From assembly GCA_019055375.1 (NCBI GenBank), contig JAHQIW010000657.1:117609-181608 (forward strand): DNA of 64,000 nucleotides. Reading direction: 5' to 3'. This stretch comes from Parelaphostrongylus tenuis. Taxonomy: Eukaryota; Nematoda; Chromadorea; Rhabditida; Metastrongylidae. A program made the position numbers and the translations under genes. The notes under the pieces are model-generated. The model did no database searches, had not been told where the DNA came from, and saw nothing but the letters and a program-made list of their open reading frames with translations. Shown one piece after another: positions 53,791 to 64,000 of the stretch. Each line of letters starts with the position of its first letter. Within the stretch, counting starts at the first letter, position 1.

Positions 53791-54750
53791 TTGACCAAGC
53801 TCAAAGAAAATGAACTTGCTGGAGTAGACATATCTCCCACGGAAGGACAAATCAACCCTCATCTTCTGGAGAGAAGGGTACAAAGCCTCGTAGAAGGACT
53901 GAGTGTCCTTAACAATACTAAAATTAAAGTAGAAGAAGAATCTCGCGACTACACAAACAAACTTGAAGATCTGGATTCGGACGATATTCTGAATGAGTCT
54001 GAAGAAAATGTTAGAATATCCGCAACAAAAAATAGGTGAAGCGTCTGAGAGTTCCTCCGCTCTGCAGGCGCGACTAGACGGCCTCAACACTCTATATTGG
54101 CACATCAACCACTGCCGACATACGTAATGACGAGGACGACTACATCTGTTGTTAGAGATGTGGAGCTATCCACGATACCCATTCCAAGCTTCAAGGGAAT
54201 ATTTGGGATTGAGATAGATTTTGGAAGCTATTCAATAATCAGTGTAATTTCAAAAGGATCTCTGACTACAAAGTTCAATTATCTCGTCAACTCTTCAGAA
54301 GGAGAACCCTCCAAGCGATCGGGAAGTTTCAAATCAACAGCGAATACTATCAAAGAGCGATAGATATCCTCCTATCAAGATATGGAAACCCCGAAGAGCT
54401 CATCTTCAGCTAATGAAAAATCAGACATGACTTCTCCTCGCTCAGCGACACTACAAGAACAAAGGACAACACTGAATCACGTACAAGCCATTATGTACCA
54501 ATTAATCGACAAAGGAGAAGAAGTGAATAATCACTGCATGTACAGCAAAGTTCGCTCGAAATTTCCCAGCAAAACTCAGCGAAAAGTGCTAGCCAAGAAG
54601 GCGACAACAGCATCCTTTGAGATGCAAGAACTGTCGAAGATTTTACATGAAACAATATCTGGTGAAAAGTGGATTTCACGCTACATGACAAAGTCGACAA
54701 CTGCTCCGATCCATAGGGCTAGGAGAGAAGGAACTACGCCCCAATTACTG
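53791..54750 (+). pseudogene. BEL/Pao gag, frameshifted
   Basis: Successive frames give NPHLLERRVQSLVEGLSVLN, then IPIPSFKG, KFNYLVNSSEGE, then TTLNHVQAIMYQLIDKGEEV and MYSKVRSKFPSKTQRKVLAK. The SFKG and KFNYL.(6).GE spacing is typical of the gag domain (DUF1759-like) of Pao elements. At least two frameshifts or stops (54,037; 54,361) break it. Confidence 0.75.
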
Positions 54751-54791
54751 TAATCAATGCTGAAACTAAGGCAAACCTATCACCTTCGTGT

Positions 54792-55374
54792 ATGTATTGC
54801 AAAGGAAATCACAAATCTTTCTATTGCGACCAGTACAAGACGCCGCAAGAGAGACACCAATATCTGAAAAACAACAATTTATGCCATATATGTGCATCCT
54901 CGTCCCATGTCGCCTTTCAGTGTAAACGACAATCGTGCTACAAATGTCAAGGAAGACATCATACATCATGTTGCTTATATTACACCAAAAGATAAATCAT
55001 ACGCGACTTTCAACGAAAAGACAGTCAATGGACAACAAAACCAAAGAGTCATGAAGCCATCTATATTCCCTTTGAAAATATATTCAGTCGCTCAATACAA
55101 TCCACATAACGCCGACGTATTAGCAACCAAAAACGCAGGCAACCATGTTGCCCACTGGACTCTTGACTGTCTTGAACCCAACAACAAACGTCTGGGGAAA
55201 ATTCACGTCTTACTGGACACAGGAGCCGAATTGTCATTTATTGAGAAAAAGTTGGCAGGAAAACTCCATCCACCAATTTTCGATGAGATTAAGCTACATT
55301 TAAATACATTAAGCTCGGATGATGTCCAGAAACATTTGGCAAGAAAAGTGTCCTCGGATGTATGGGATGAGTAA
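54792..55374 (+). pseudogene. BEL/Pao zinc knuckles and aspartic protease
   Basis: CKGNHKSFYC, CHICASSSHVAFQC and CYKCQGRHHTSCC are Cys/His knuckles. After a change of frame, GKIHVLLDTGAELSFIEKKL carries the DTG catalytic triad of the DUF1758-type protease. The frame ends at a stop at 55,372-55,374. Confidence 0.8.
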
Positions 55375-55849
55375 GGTAGTCAGCTCTCATTATCTCCTTA
55401 CACATAAGGCCATTACGAAGCCACTACAAGCGCCATAAATACGTCCAAAGGACATCGAATTCATCCGGAAAACAATTTCAAGATCGAATTAGCAAATACG
55501 CCGTCCATAAAACCGTCTATCCTACTGGGATGTGATCAATTATGGGCTTTAATGAAAAAGGATGAATATCCCATTCAACTTCCATCCGGTTTATACCTTA
55601 TTCCAACAACAATAGGATATTTATGCACAGGGAGGACGCAAGAATCAAATCATGTACAACAACAAGAGAAAAATGTGCTATTGCAGCAGGAAGGAGAAGA
55701 AGAAAATGCAGAGAAAATCCAGGAGGATGAACAGACCAGTGGGAGAAACATTGCACATTACAAGCTCGCTTCAACACTACCATCGTTCATAAACCTGAAT
55801 TACAAGATGAACATGAGATTGATTGAGCAAAATTTTGGACTTTAGAATC

Positions 55850-57450
55850 AGCCGGAACTAACGAATTTGCAATCTCTGAAAAGGAAGAAGAAATATTAAT
55901 GAATCAAAAAGTATGGAGAACTTCACTGAGACTAGACTGGCGAAAAACGAAAAGACCGTTACTATGTCCGTCTCCCTTGAACAAGTTCTAAAGTATGGGA
56001 GAAGAAGTTCTGGAAGTAGCTCCATTGCCGGTAATAAGGCAATCGCTTTCAATAACTAGTAAGCGTCTGGAAATCTTTACAAAACGATGAAAATTTGTTG
56101 GACATGTACAATGAAATATTCGAAGAACAACTTCGCGCGGATATTCTTGAGAGAAATTAGCGAACGAAATCAACCTCTGCTGTCCCAGGAAAAAAGTGGC
56201 CAAAGCCCACGAATTCATTATATTCCCATTAAGCCGTTTCAACACCAAAGAAGAACGGCGAATTGAGGATAGTGTATGACGCATCAGCCCATCACAAATG
56301 ATGTCCATCATTGAACGACCTCCTACATCGAGGACCAGTAATTCTTCCAGAACTTTTTGGACTGCTACTTCATTTCAGATTCGGAAAAATAGCGATCATT
56401 TCCGATGTCGAAAAGTACTTTTGCAACTTCTCCTTCATGAAGAGGATCGTGACGTGACACGCTGCTTGTGGTCACACAACCATAATTACCACCTTCACCA
56501 AGCAACATCAAAGTTCTTCGATTTACCAGAATCACCTTTGGATTCATTACATCACCGTTTTTGCTCGCGATAAAGATTCATTACCACCTTGACCACTACA
56601 ACCAAGACACTGCTTTGATCAATGAGATAGAGAACAACTTATATGCGGACAACCTGATTCTGACCACCGACGAGTTCGAAAAGCCAGTAGGAACAGTAGA
56701 AATCTATTCACGTGTGAAGCAAATGTTCAGTGACCTCAACATGAACCTTAGCGAATTTGTATCAAACGAAGCCGATCTGGTGAAGAGAATGACAGTTTCG
56801 GACATAGCACACGACCAAATATCAAAGGTATTTGGAATCCCATGGAACGCTCACTCGGATTGTACACAAATATCATGCGCCATGAAATCATGCGTCACCA
56901 AAAGAACAGTCGCCAGTACACTAACTTCTGTACTACTATGGGTTTCCTCTCTTACCATTAGTTCATCAGGCGAAAGTATTTCTACTCGTTATGGAAAAAG
57001 CACTACGACTGGGACACTAATATAATAGAATCCTACAAAGAACACTGGATACCTATATGCACAAAAATAAACGGATTCACGAAAGTACTACTGCGTTACC
57101 TAGGAACGAAGGATAGCGAAAAGGGACTCTCGTAACTTTTGCCGGCGCCAGTAGGGAAGCTATTGCAACATGTATTTATATGCGCTTGAGAGACTCAACT
57201 AATCTTCTAATGGCAAAAGGAAAACTGCCTCCTTGAAGCTAGTGTCAACCATACCAAAATGTAAGTGGATGCTGTAACGTTAGCATCCGACTGACGAATG
57301 CCACACTAACACAACTCCAAAAATCGCACAATATCCAGGACATTTATATTTCACAGGCTCGGAAACCGTACTCACCTGGATCAAACGAGAACCACTTAAT
57401 AACGTCGAAGCCAGGAAGTTCATCCGGCTCAAAAAAGATCGATGATAACG
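55850..57450 (+). pseudogene. BEL/Pao reverse transcriptase and RNase H remnants
   Basis: KKNGELRIVYDASAH, then a stop, PSLNDLLHRGPVILPELFGL, FGKIAIISDVEK, and later ENNLYADNLILTTDEFEKPV (the YxDN catalytic block of Pao reverse transcriptases) with FSDLNMNLSEFVSNEADL. Near 57,340-57,440, YFTGSETVLTWIKREPLNN matches the segment following RNase H. Several stops and frameshifts intervene. Confidence 0.75.
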
Positions 57451-57499
57451 CCAAACATTATCAAACACTTTTCTTCACAGATTTTCAGCATCGCTAATC

Positions 57500-58020
57500 T
57501 ATTCTTCCACTATTCACTCCAGGTTTACTCACTGTGCATCAACTACCATTTCTTGCAGACCATTCAACTATTCATCTGCTCACGTCAGGTTTATTCACTC
57601 TGCAACAACAACTAATCGTTCTATTCTTCACAGTATTAACGTCAGGCTTTCCAATTCTGCGTCAGCAACTGACCCCCCTCCCTTTCACTATTGTGATCGT
57701 CTTGTTAATCAACTGTTTTCGTCACGTCTACCCATCCGCAGCACTAAGCATTCCCTCCCGAGCCATTCAACTGTTCTCGTCAGTAACTGCTATTAATCTT
57801 ATCTCATCAAAACCTGGGGTAGTGTCGACACGGTCGACCATCTTTCACAAAATTTGTCTGCGAATTCGTCACTTATCAGGTCCGCCATAGTCGACAGCTG
57901 TACCGCAAATCTGGTAAGATCCGAGCTAGTCATATACGTACTCATCCACTGAATAGTACTGTAATGCGTCTTTGACGCTCGCCACTTCAAATCCATACCC
58001 AAACAAACTTCCAGGGTGGG
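57500..58020. other. Non-pol insert before the right LTR
   Basis: Pyrimidine-rich plus strand with loose repeats of 'cattcaactattc' and 'gtcagg(c/t)tt'. On the minus strand 58,002-57,799 is open (WRASKTHYSTIQWMSTYMTS and onward), with no family recognised. It occupies the place where integrase is expected. Confidence 0.4.
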
Positions 58021-58021
58021 A

Positions 58022-58492
58022 GTGTCGACAACTCGGCTAACATCTTCAAATGGAAATCCTTGGAGATAAAGCGATCATTCATAAACATAGGAAATTGCCA
58101 TGAGTCACTCTTCCATCAGATATGAGCGGAATGCATAGAAAGCGAAAGAAAAGCGCTTTGACAACTTTCTTGATCAGATAAAGCCTCTCGCCTCATTCCG
58201 TATATAAAGAAACCGCTAACACCACGGAGGCCAGTCACACCGTCTCAACTTGTCCTGTGCTGCAGCTCGTCAACCATATCTTTTCACGTAGTTTCTCAAA
58301 CAAATCATTGTGGTTCATAGTTATTCCTCAGTGCTATATAGTGCCTTACTCTTGCACTTAAGCATTCATTGCGTAATATTTGTGCAGTATTTCGTTGTCG
58401 TTAATTGTTGTAGTATTATTGTTTTGTATATGAAGGTTTAATTACCCAAGTATGAGGTAACCTACGAGCTTGAGGGCAACACATTCTCGACA
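58022..58492 (+). repeat. BEL/Pao right LTR
   Basis: Begins TGTCGACAAC and runs to CTCGACA, giving short inverted ends TGTCGA/TCGACA; TATATAAA-type box at 58,200-58,208. Confidence 0.75.
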
Positions 58493-58559
58493 ACTTCAAC
58501 CAAAATTCACTGAACCATCACTATATTTCTGGCACATTCACACTATACCGTTGCCACGG

Positions 58560-60540
58560 TATTGATATCGTGATGCCGGATATATTCTCAGATGATGGTA
58601 CGAAATATGACCAAATTAGGATGCGCCTTCAATCCAAATTGTACCAATTCGGGCAATTCAAATGCCTTCTTCGTGTCACTTGTTTGTCAATATGAACAGC
58701 CGTAAGTCACCAATCAAATTAATTTCTCAACGACGTTCCATCCTTATCTTCAGTTGTTTGACTGAGCCATGTCAAGCTTGGCATTCCAATCTACGCAAAT
58801 GGCACAACCATGCGCAGCTTGTAATACCAGTTGCGCCCACAAACGTCTATGCACCTACACAACAGCTTGATTTTGCTTATTAATGAGGATTTTAGTCATG
58901 CTATCTTTGTTATCCAACATTTCTGCAGAACTCAGCCGTTCCTACTAAAAAAACTAAAAAAAAAACTAAAACTAAAAAACGCTTCAATTCTTACTTCTCA
59001 CCTATATAATAACGCATTGAACACACCATACTATCATCGCATTCTTCGAAGCAAACTCTTCTCCAGTGTCATTAGACGGTCTGGAATGGGAGGCGTCTTT
59101 TCGTCTCAGCAGGGCCGCTGACGTTGTACCTTATGCCCTCTGGCTTATTTTCCAAGTTCTCCTCGAAAAGACTCGCTTACAGATAGTGTGTGCAGTATGG
59201 GCACAGATCGTCACCATAGTCTCTCGAAATATAAGCACTTATGCTTCCAAGTTTGAATGTGGCATCATAACACCGTATGAGTAAAAGCACTCATGACAGG
59301 GCTTTTGAAGATTGAAATTAGAAGATTTTCAATCTAGAACAAGGTTTCAAACATTAGTCAAACTTTTAATTAGAAAACAATGAATTTTGTCCTTCTCAAT
59401 ATGCTGAAAGATCTTCGTTACTGCATGGAAGTACGCCTTTTTGCCATAACTCTTAATAGAGAATAATTGCAATCAAATAGATATCAATCGCCCTTGTTTG
59501 TCCCCATTAGTAATAAAGATAGGTTTCGAGCGATTCCGACACACTGCAGAAGACCCATGTTTGTGACCTGACAAATATACAGTTTTCCTAACCTTACAGC
59601 TTTGCTCGTATCTCAGCATTCTTTTGGTCATCAAAAAATATGATCCTTCAAAACTGGAGTCAACAAAAAGCGATGCGCATTCGGAAACACAATCACTAAG
59701 TACTAGATTGCAACAACACTATAAAGGACGCAAAGTCCGAACAAGACATTACGAAACATGGCAGACACATTCGCTGTTCTTTTACAGCAGTATGTTGTCG
59801 CTGTGCTGAAACAGGCGTCAAAATGTGTAAAATCCCGCCAAACAAACAAATGGCGAAATTTCTGAAATGACACATGAACTTTCTAGCGATTTTCGTGTTA
59901 TTAGGACAATGTTTACCGCTAGAGTGGCGAATTTCATGAGAAGTCCTACTCGGAACGGTCAACCTAGCCACGTTTAGGTTGACCAAGCAGCCAATCCACC
60001 AAGTCCTCGCGTTGTGCCGAGGTTGACAAATTAGTAGCGGGTTTGTCTAAAACCAGCTCACCACCTTCAGTCCACGGCGGTTGTCCTATGAGGATTTTTC
60101 AGAATTTCAGACAGAGTCGATCAAAGTGAAAAAACACTGTGAAGACGGATCAATACAATACAGTGCTACAAGTGCATTCGAGATGATTCCACATCAAACA
60201 ATTTCTACTTCGATTTTCAACCAGTTCACAACTCAGACACTACTCTGAATCTGCCAATATGTACCGAAATCATATTGATGCTTTAGTAAACCAGACTCTT
60301 AACATCTTCATTTCGTATTAAGCTTCCTCCATAAGCAACCAAAACAGTGAACTTTTCGAAATTGAAACAACAATTCTATTATAGCATGCGCAGAACACAT
60401 TGTATACTCGTATTAATTAGACGAGAAAAATAGAAGAAATGAGAGTTGAACTCGCACCGGCAAATAAAAAGGCTCCTGTCCAGAGATTTGATTGATAAGC
60501 ATAATTATGTAGATAAAATGTCCACATCAAAGGGAAAACA
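58560..60540. other. Spacer without supported features
   Basis: Several short ORFs occur but none has splice signals plus conserved texture. No repeat family recognised. Confidence 0.4.
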
Positions 60541-60543
60541 ACA

Positions 60544-62576
60544 CTACGACGACATTTTCCGTTCTTCTCGCAGAATTTTCATCTCTTTCTGTTGAAGTTG
60601 TGCAATTCGCAGATATAAATTGTCATACGCCTGAACGAAAAAACTACTATACTTCGAGGCCAGTAAATGTAGAAAAATTCATACATAGTTTTTGGCATAC
60701 AAATTTAATAGCATAGCCACAAAATCTTATTAGACGCTGTATCAGCAATGTTCGAAAGACTGAATTCATGGGAAAGCTCGACGTAGGTTATAAAATATGA
60801 TCGTAACGTATCGCATTGATTCCCATCACCCTAGTTCATTGGACAATATATCATACCTTTCGTTTCGACTGTTTTCTTGAGAGCACGCTTGATTTAACAT
60901 ATCTCATGATTATTTTTTGAGCCAACAAATCATGTGATCACAGAGCTGACTTACAGAGCCCGTGTTTCGATCATGACAATCTCACAGTCGGGCGGTACAC
61001 TTCGTCTTTTGCCAATCCTCCGCGGCGCTTAGTCCCTAAACTAAGAGTAGGCGATAGCGAACATTTTACACCGTCCATCAAGTGAAATTATCACCGAGTG
61101 GACATTGTTGTACACTCGACTGCTCTTGACTGGTATCGTCAATGTGTCTATACCTTTCGTCGATACCAGCCAAGAGCAATCGATTCTACCGCACTGTCTC
61201 TTCGGTGATAAATTCACCTGACATACAGTTTAAATGTTCGTCGTCGCCTACTTTTAGTATAAGGAACTGAACGCCCGAGAGGATTAGGAAAAGACGAAGG
61301 GTATCGCCCCACTGATGAGAATGTCAAGGTCGAAACACGTGTACTGGGCTCTACAAATCAGCCCTATAACAGACCACATGACATGTTAGTTCAAATAATA
61401 ATCATGAGATACACTGAGCAATACTAAAATCGTAGATTCTAAAAAACCTAGGTTGACAACAAAACATTACTGGTTATTACATGAGTCAAGTAAAAGATCC
61501 GTATGTTTGACTGTATCCCCCTCCAAAACAGAAGAACTGAATCACACTCGAGAACGCTTAGTGGCATGCAAAACGGTTGGCTCCTAACAGCTTCGATGCA
61601 CTATATCGAAGAGAGGAGTAGCACACTTGCCAACCCGCTGGTGTAATGGTAGCGCGCGTCCCTGGTTTAGGTGAAACGCGGGTCCAACTCCCGCATGGTT
61701 TCAATGGCTTTGCATATCGCTCAACATCCTCGGTTGCGTAGTTACAACATCATGACACTGCTAAAATAGCCGGAGTTAAGGCGCTTGGTAACTGATTGCA
61801 AGAAAAAGCTGGAGCCACAGATCGTACTGATGCATCGCTTGTCAGCTCCTTCGTGATATACTGCACCACTAACCACTGCCTTAACCGCACTTCTGAGCGG
61901 AGGGTAGAGTTCTAAGTAGACATCAAATACATAAACAACATTTGCATTAACACACCTGTCCTTGACCTTCAGACTCGTTGCCGCCGCTGCCACCACCCGC
62001 AATACTGCTTCCCGTTCTAGCCAAAGTTATCGGATCATCGTCTTCTTTCTTGTCATTCTCCTGAATGTTCCATCGATCTTAATTATGAAGCCTGATGAGA
62101 AGTTATCAACGAAACTGCTCGAAAGAGTAGCAAGTTGAGACTAGATTTAAACGTTTCCAAGAAAAACGATAACTCTATTGTCACCGGCGCTAGAGGAGAA
62201 AAATCGTATTACAATATCGTAGAAAGATTGCAACAGGTGGGAATCCTAATCACAGCATCGTTTACTTCAAGGAATGTTCTGTCAACGAGGTTCCGCTGAT
62301 AAAAATTTGAAAAAAAAGAGCTAGGGGATTTGGGCTGCGTTCGAGTCACTCACATGGTTCTTCGACGTGAGTAAGATATAGAGCGATGTTTTAAACTGTT
62401 ACCGGTATACTGCGACCATCACAAATAGGAACAAAAATGAAAAGAAAATGTCGATAGCCAAACAAGGTTGAAACGCACTACCTCTTCGTCGTCATCATCG
62501 TGGAAACTCTTTTCCTTCATATCATCTGGTCTCAGACAAGACATATACGGCCTTGATTCTGGCATGGGAAGGACCA
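60544..62576 (-). CDS. 3' end of an unidentified minus-strand gene
   Basis: Three exons join in phase: 62576-62482 (VLPMPESRPYMSCLRPDDMK, then KEKSFHDDDDEE), 62060-61956 (ENDKKEDDDPITLARTGSS, then a Gly/Ser linker ending GNESEGQGQ) and 60630-60544 (AYDNLYLRIAQLQQKEMKIL, then REERKMSS and TAG at 60,544-60,546). Acceptors TTTTTCAG, ACATTCAG and GTTCAG precede them; donors are GTAGTG and GTGTGT. The tail is an acidic patch, a flexible linker and a short Leu/Glu-rich amphipathic helix that could be a coiled coil. The exon at 62,576 begins in mid-codon, so more exons lie upstream, probably beyond 64,000. Function unknown. Confidence 0.7.
60950..61000 (-). ncRNA. Hammerhead relic (family A)
   Basis: Minus strand GCCCGA, CTGTGAGA, a widened stem II ending GATC, GAAAC, AC, then CGGGC directly. 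The GTGTAT segment containing the cleavage triplet is deleted, so this copy cannot cleave. Confidence 0.55.
61296..61375 (+). ncRNA. Hammerhead ribozyme motif with canonical CTGATGA (family A)
   Basis: GCCCCA (61,306-61,311), CTGATGA (61,312-61,318), a weak stem II around GTCAA, GAAAC (61,332-61,336), AC-ACGT-GT stem III, A61,343, then CTGGGC. Inner stem I keeps four pairs (GCCC/GGGC) with two mismatches next to the core; outer AGGG/CCCT remains. Confidence 0.6.
61630..61745 (+). repeat. tRNA-headed SINE, family I
   Basis: 'gctggtgtaatggtagcgcg' and 'gcgggtccaactcccgc', followed by 'gcatatcgctcaacatcctc'. No anticodon stem forms, so not a tRNA gene. Confidence 0.55.
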
Positions 62577-62811
62577 CTGAAAAAGCATAAAGATGAAAGA
62601 CAGCTGATCGCTGTTTCATTAAGGCGGGCGACCAACGTTGAAAAAAGGTTAACGCTGACAATTTCTCCATTCCTTAACCATAGATTGTTACTGAAAATAC
62701 AACCTTCAAAGAAGCCAACGAACTTAAAAATCGGTCCTAAATAAGTTCTGTCAAATCTGCAATAGACGCCATGTTCGCAATCGCTTTGACTTTCACTTTA
62801 TGTGACCCTTA

Positions 62812-63075
62812 TCATAGTTCTTTCCGCTGTGCGGGCCCAAGTACTCCTAGTATTCGATTCGTCTCCTCAAATGTATTGGAGGATTTGATCTTCACTGGTA
62901 TCGCAGGATATATGTCGAACACGTCTCTTGCAATATCAAGGATAGCCAGGCCAGGGCGTTCTGTGAGGCGTTCGTTATTGATTGACAGAGAGTGCTGAAG
63001 GAGATGAGGGATCAAACTCACGCCGAGCCTCGGCGAGCATCACTAGCCATTTGACCACAAGCCGACTCTCTAAAA
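62812..63075 (-). repeat. Probable tRNA-headed SINE
   Basis: Minus-strand head 'cttgtggtcaaatggctagtg' and 'gagtttgatccctc', then a body that happens to be open (NNERLTERPGLAILDIARDV and onward, stop at 62,812). The head directly abutting the open stretch argues against a coding exon. Confidence 0.4.
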
Positions 63076-63079
63076 GCGT

Positions 63080-63900
63080 AGTCATTCTGATACTCGCTTT
63101 CGGTACTTAGAAGATGTCTGATACTCTCACAGCACGAAGAGACTTCATATTATAGAGAAACAAATCAAGCCTCAGCTCAAGCACGAGCAATGAAAGACTT
63201 CGAGTGTGTTGAGTCCCATTCGAAACCATTTTGTACTTGTAGACGCAAAGTTCGTGGCAAATTGTCCTCTCAGCAGCTTTTTGAGGGACTACTGCTTGAA
63301 TGCTAATCTAGATCGTCAATGTTAGGCAATGATTAAATGATTCAGTACTCTAAACAAGCCATTAGAGAGGAAGAATGCAAAGCACTTGGGATGGCCACAG
63401 GAAAGAGATCACGACGAGACCCAGTGGACAGCAGTCGCTTGTAAACGTAAGGAGAACGCAAATTGTAAAGGATACGATGTATATCTAATCTACAGGAATT
63501 GCTTATTTTACAGCCCTTCACAATGTCAGTGTTACTACGTTAGATACTTTTTCGTTATCTATGCGCAATTTCAGTCTTTTGGGAACAACATTTTTTTCTG
63601 CTTGGACTTGGAGTTTTAGAAGTCATTCGATAGAGTAAATGTCGAAATTTTCAATGTTGAATATTAAAGAACTTTCTTGAGCCTTTCAGAGGTCTGGTAA
63701 GGCACCTCGAGGGCTAAATGTACGATTCGGCTTTCAAATAAGCTTCATCAGTATCACATGTTATTCAGCCACTCGTCCCTTCAATTAGAAGGAATCGACG
63801 CTGTATAACTTAAGCTCTGCATAAGGCGAAAAGACCACCTAACGTGGCATTTGTAAGTGATATTTGATCGACTGTCCTTTGCTTAGCTTACGGCTTACGA
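63080..63900. other. Right-edge spacer
   Basis: No exon supported. The expected upstream exons of the minus-strand gene at 60.5-62.6 kb were looked for here and not found. Confidence 0.3.
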
Positions 63901-63904
63901 CGAT

Positions 63905-63921
63905 ATATACACATACTTATA

Positions 63922-63958
<37 letters not shown>
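63905..63958. repeat. (TA)n microsatellite
   Basis: Near-perfect TA repeat close to the window end. Confidence 0.95.
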
Positions 63959-63959
<1 letters not shown>

Positions 63960-64000
63960 GGTACCAGACAGGTCTCAGACTTGTCTGGGATGATAGCAAC

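Larger units (their letters stand above)
53124..58492 (+). mobile_element. Decayed BEL/Pao LTR retrotransposon
   Basis: Order: left LTR, gag with zinc knuckles, aspartic protease, reverse transcriptase, RNase H-like segment, right LTR. Every reading frame is interrupted by stops and frameshifts. I found no integrase (no zinc HHCC or D-D-E segment), so the 3' part of pol seems deleted or replaced by the unidentified 57.5-58.0 kb stretch. The two LTRs differ visibly (substitutions and indels), pointing to an old insertion. Confidence 0.85.
60905..61410. mobile_element. Family A ribozyme repeat, inverted pair
   Basis: A minus copy (about 60,905-61,125) and a plus copy (about 61,160-61,410) face each other across 'gactggtatcgtcaatgtgt', the same tail-out layout as 25.43-26.13 kb. 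It lies in the second intron (between 60,631 and 61,955) of the unidentified gene. Confidence 0.75.

Noticed and set aside
54892..55374. Host zinc-finger/protease gene
   Set aside because: Cys/His knuckles, DTG protease and flanking LTRs identify it as BEL/Pao pol, not a host gene.
61630..61702. tRNA gene
   Set aside because: A- and B-box-like segments are present but no anticodon stem forms and the family I SINE body follows.
62812..63021. Minus-strand exon with NNERLTERPGLAILDIARDV
   Set aside because: Open and protein-like, but it directly follows a tRNA-like head and no splice sites connect it in phase to the exon at 62,576.
1..64000. CRISPR array, bacterial operons, riboswitches
   Set aside because: Introns, SINEs and nematode-type genes show eukaryotic DNA; no regularly spaced direct repeats with unique spacers were seen.

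Overview
The window is nematode-like eukaryotic DNA, probably from a clade V (strongylid-type) parasite. I infer this from very small exons (37-275 nt) split by introns of 50 nt to 4 kb, BEL/Pao and mariner debris, many tRNA-headed SINEs, foldback MITEs and (TA)n/(ACAT)n tracts. Species is not determined. Splice joins were made by eye from GT/AG sites, phase and family conservation; nothing was searched.

Layout. (1) 2.0-3.1 kb, minus: pieces of an unrecognised gene interrupted by an in-frame TGA. (2) 4.16-16.65 kb, minus: a complete 16-exon OTUD7/Cezanne-type deubiquitinase (~674 aa) with N-terminal UBA-like segment, OTU Cys and His motifs and a C-terminal A20 zinc finger. (3) 16.7-24.9 kb: gene-poor spacer of SINEs, MITEs, a mariner foldback and a 290-bp tandem dimer. 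(4) 24.9-46.9 kb, plus: a 26-exon SON homologue (~1,040 aa) with Lys/RS-rich region, proline-rich exons, G-patch and C-terminal dsRBD; its start codon is unresolved. (5) 46.9-53.1 kb: repeats and one unexplained ORF. (6) 53.1-58.5 kb, plus: a decayed BEL/Pao retrotransposon with no integrase seen. (7) 60.5-62.6 kb, minus: the last three exons of a gene that continues off the window or is not otherwise visible.

The main discovery candidate is a set of dispersed repeats carrying hammerhead-ribozyme motifs. Family A (about 316-bp units, seven copies at five loci, some inverted or with direct terminal repeats) has a full core, a GNRA-capped stem II, a two-part stem I and a tiny self-complementary stem III; a sequence-divergent copy keeps stem II by covariation. 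Family B (seven sites) is a smaller, more eroded version in which stem III is only AC/GU with no loop. Two sense-oriented family A copies lie in SON intron 1. The arrangement resembles the ribozyme-bearing terminal repeats of Penelope-like elements or retrozymes, but no reverse transcriptase was found beside them.

The two identified genes belong to different pathways (ubiquitin editing and nuclear-speckle splicing) and nothing in the sequence suggests they work together. They are divergently transcribed, separated by about 8 kb of repeats.
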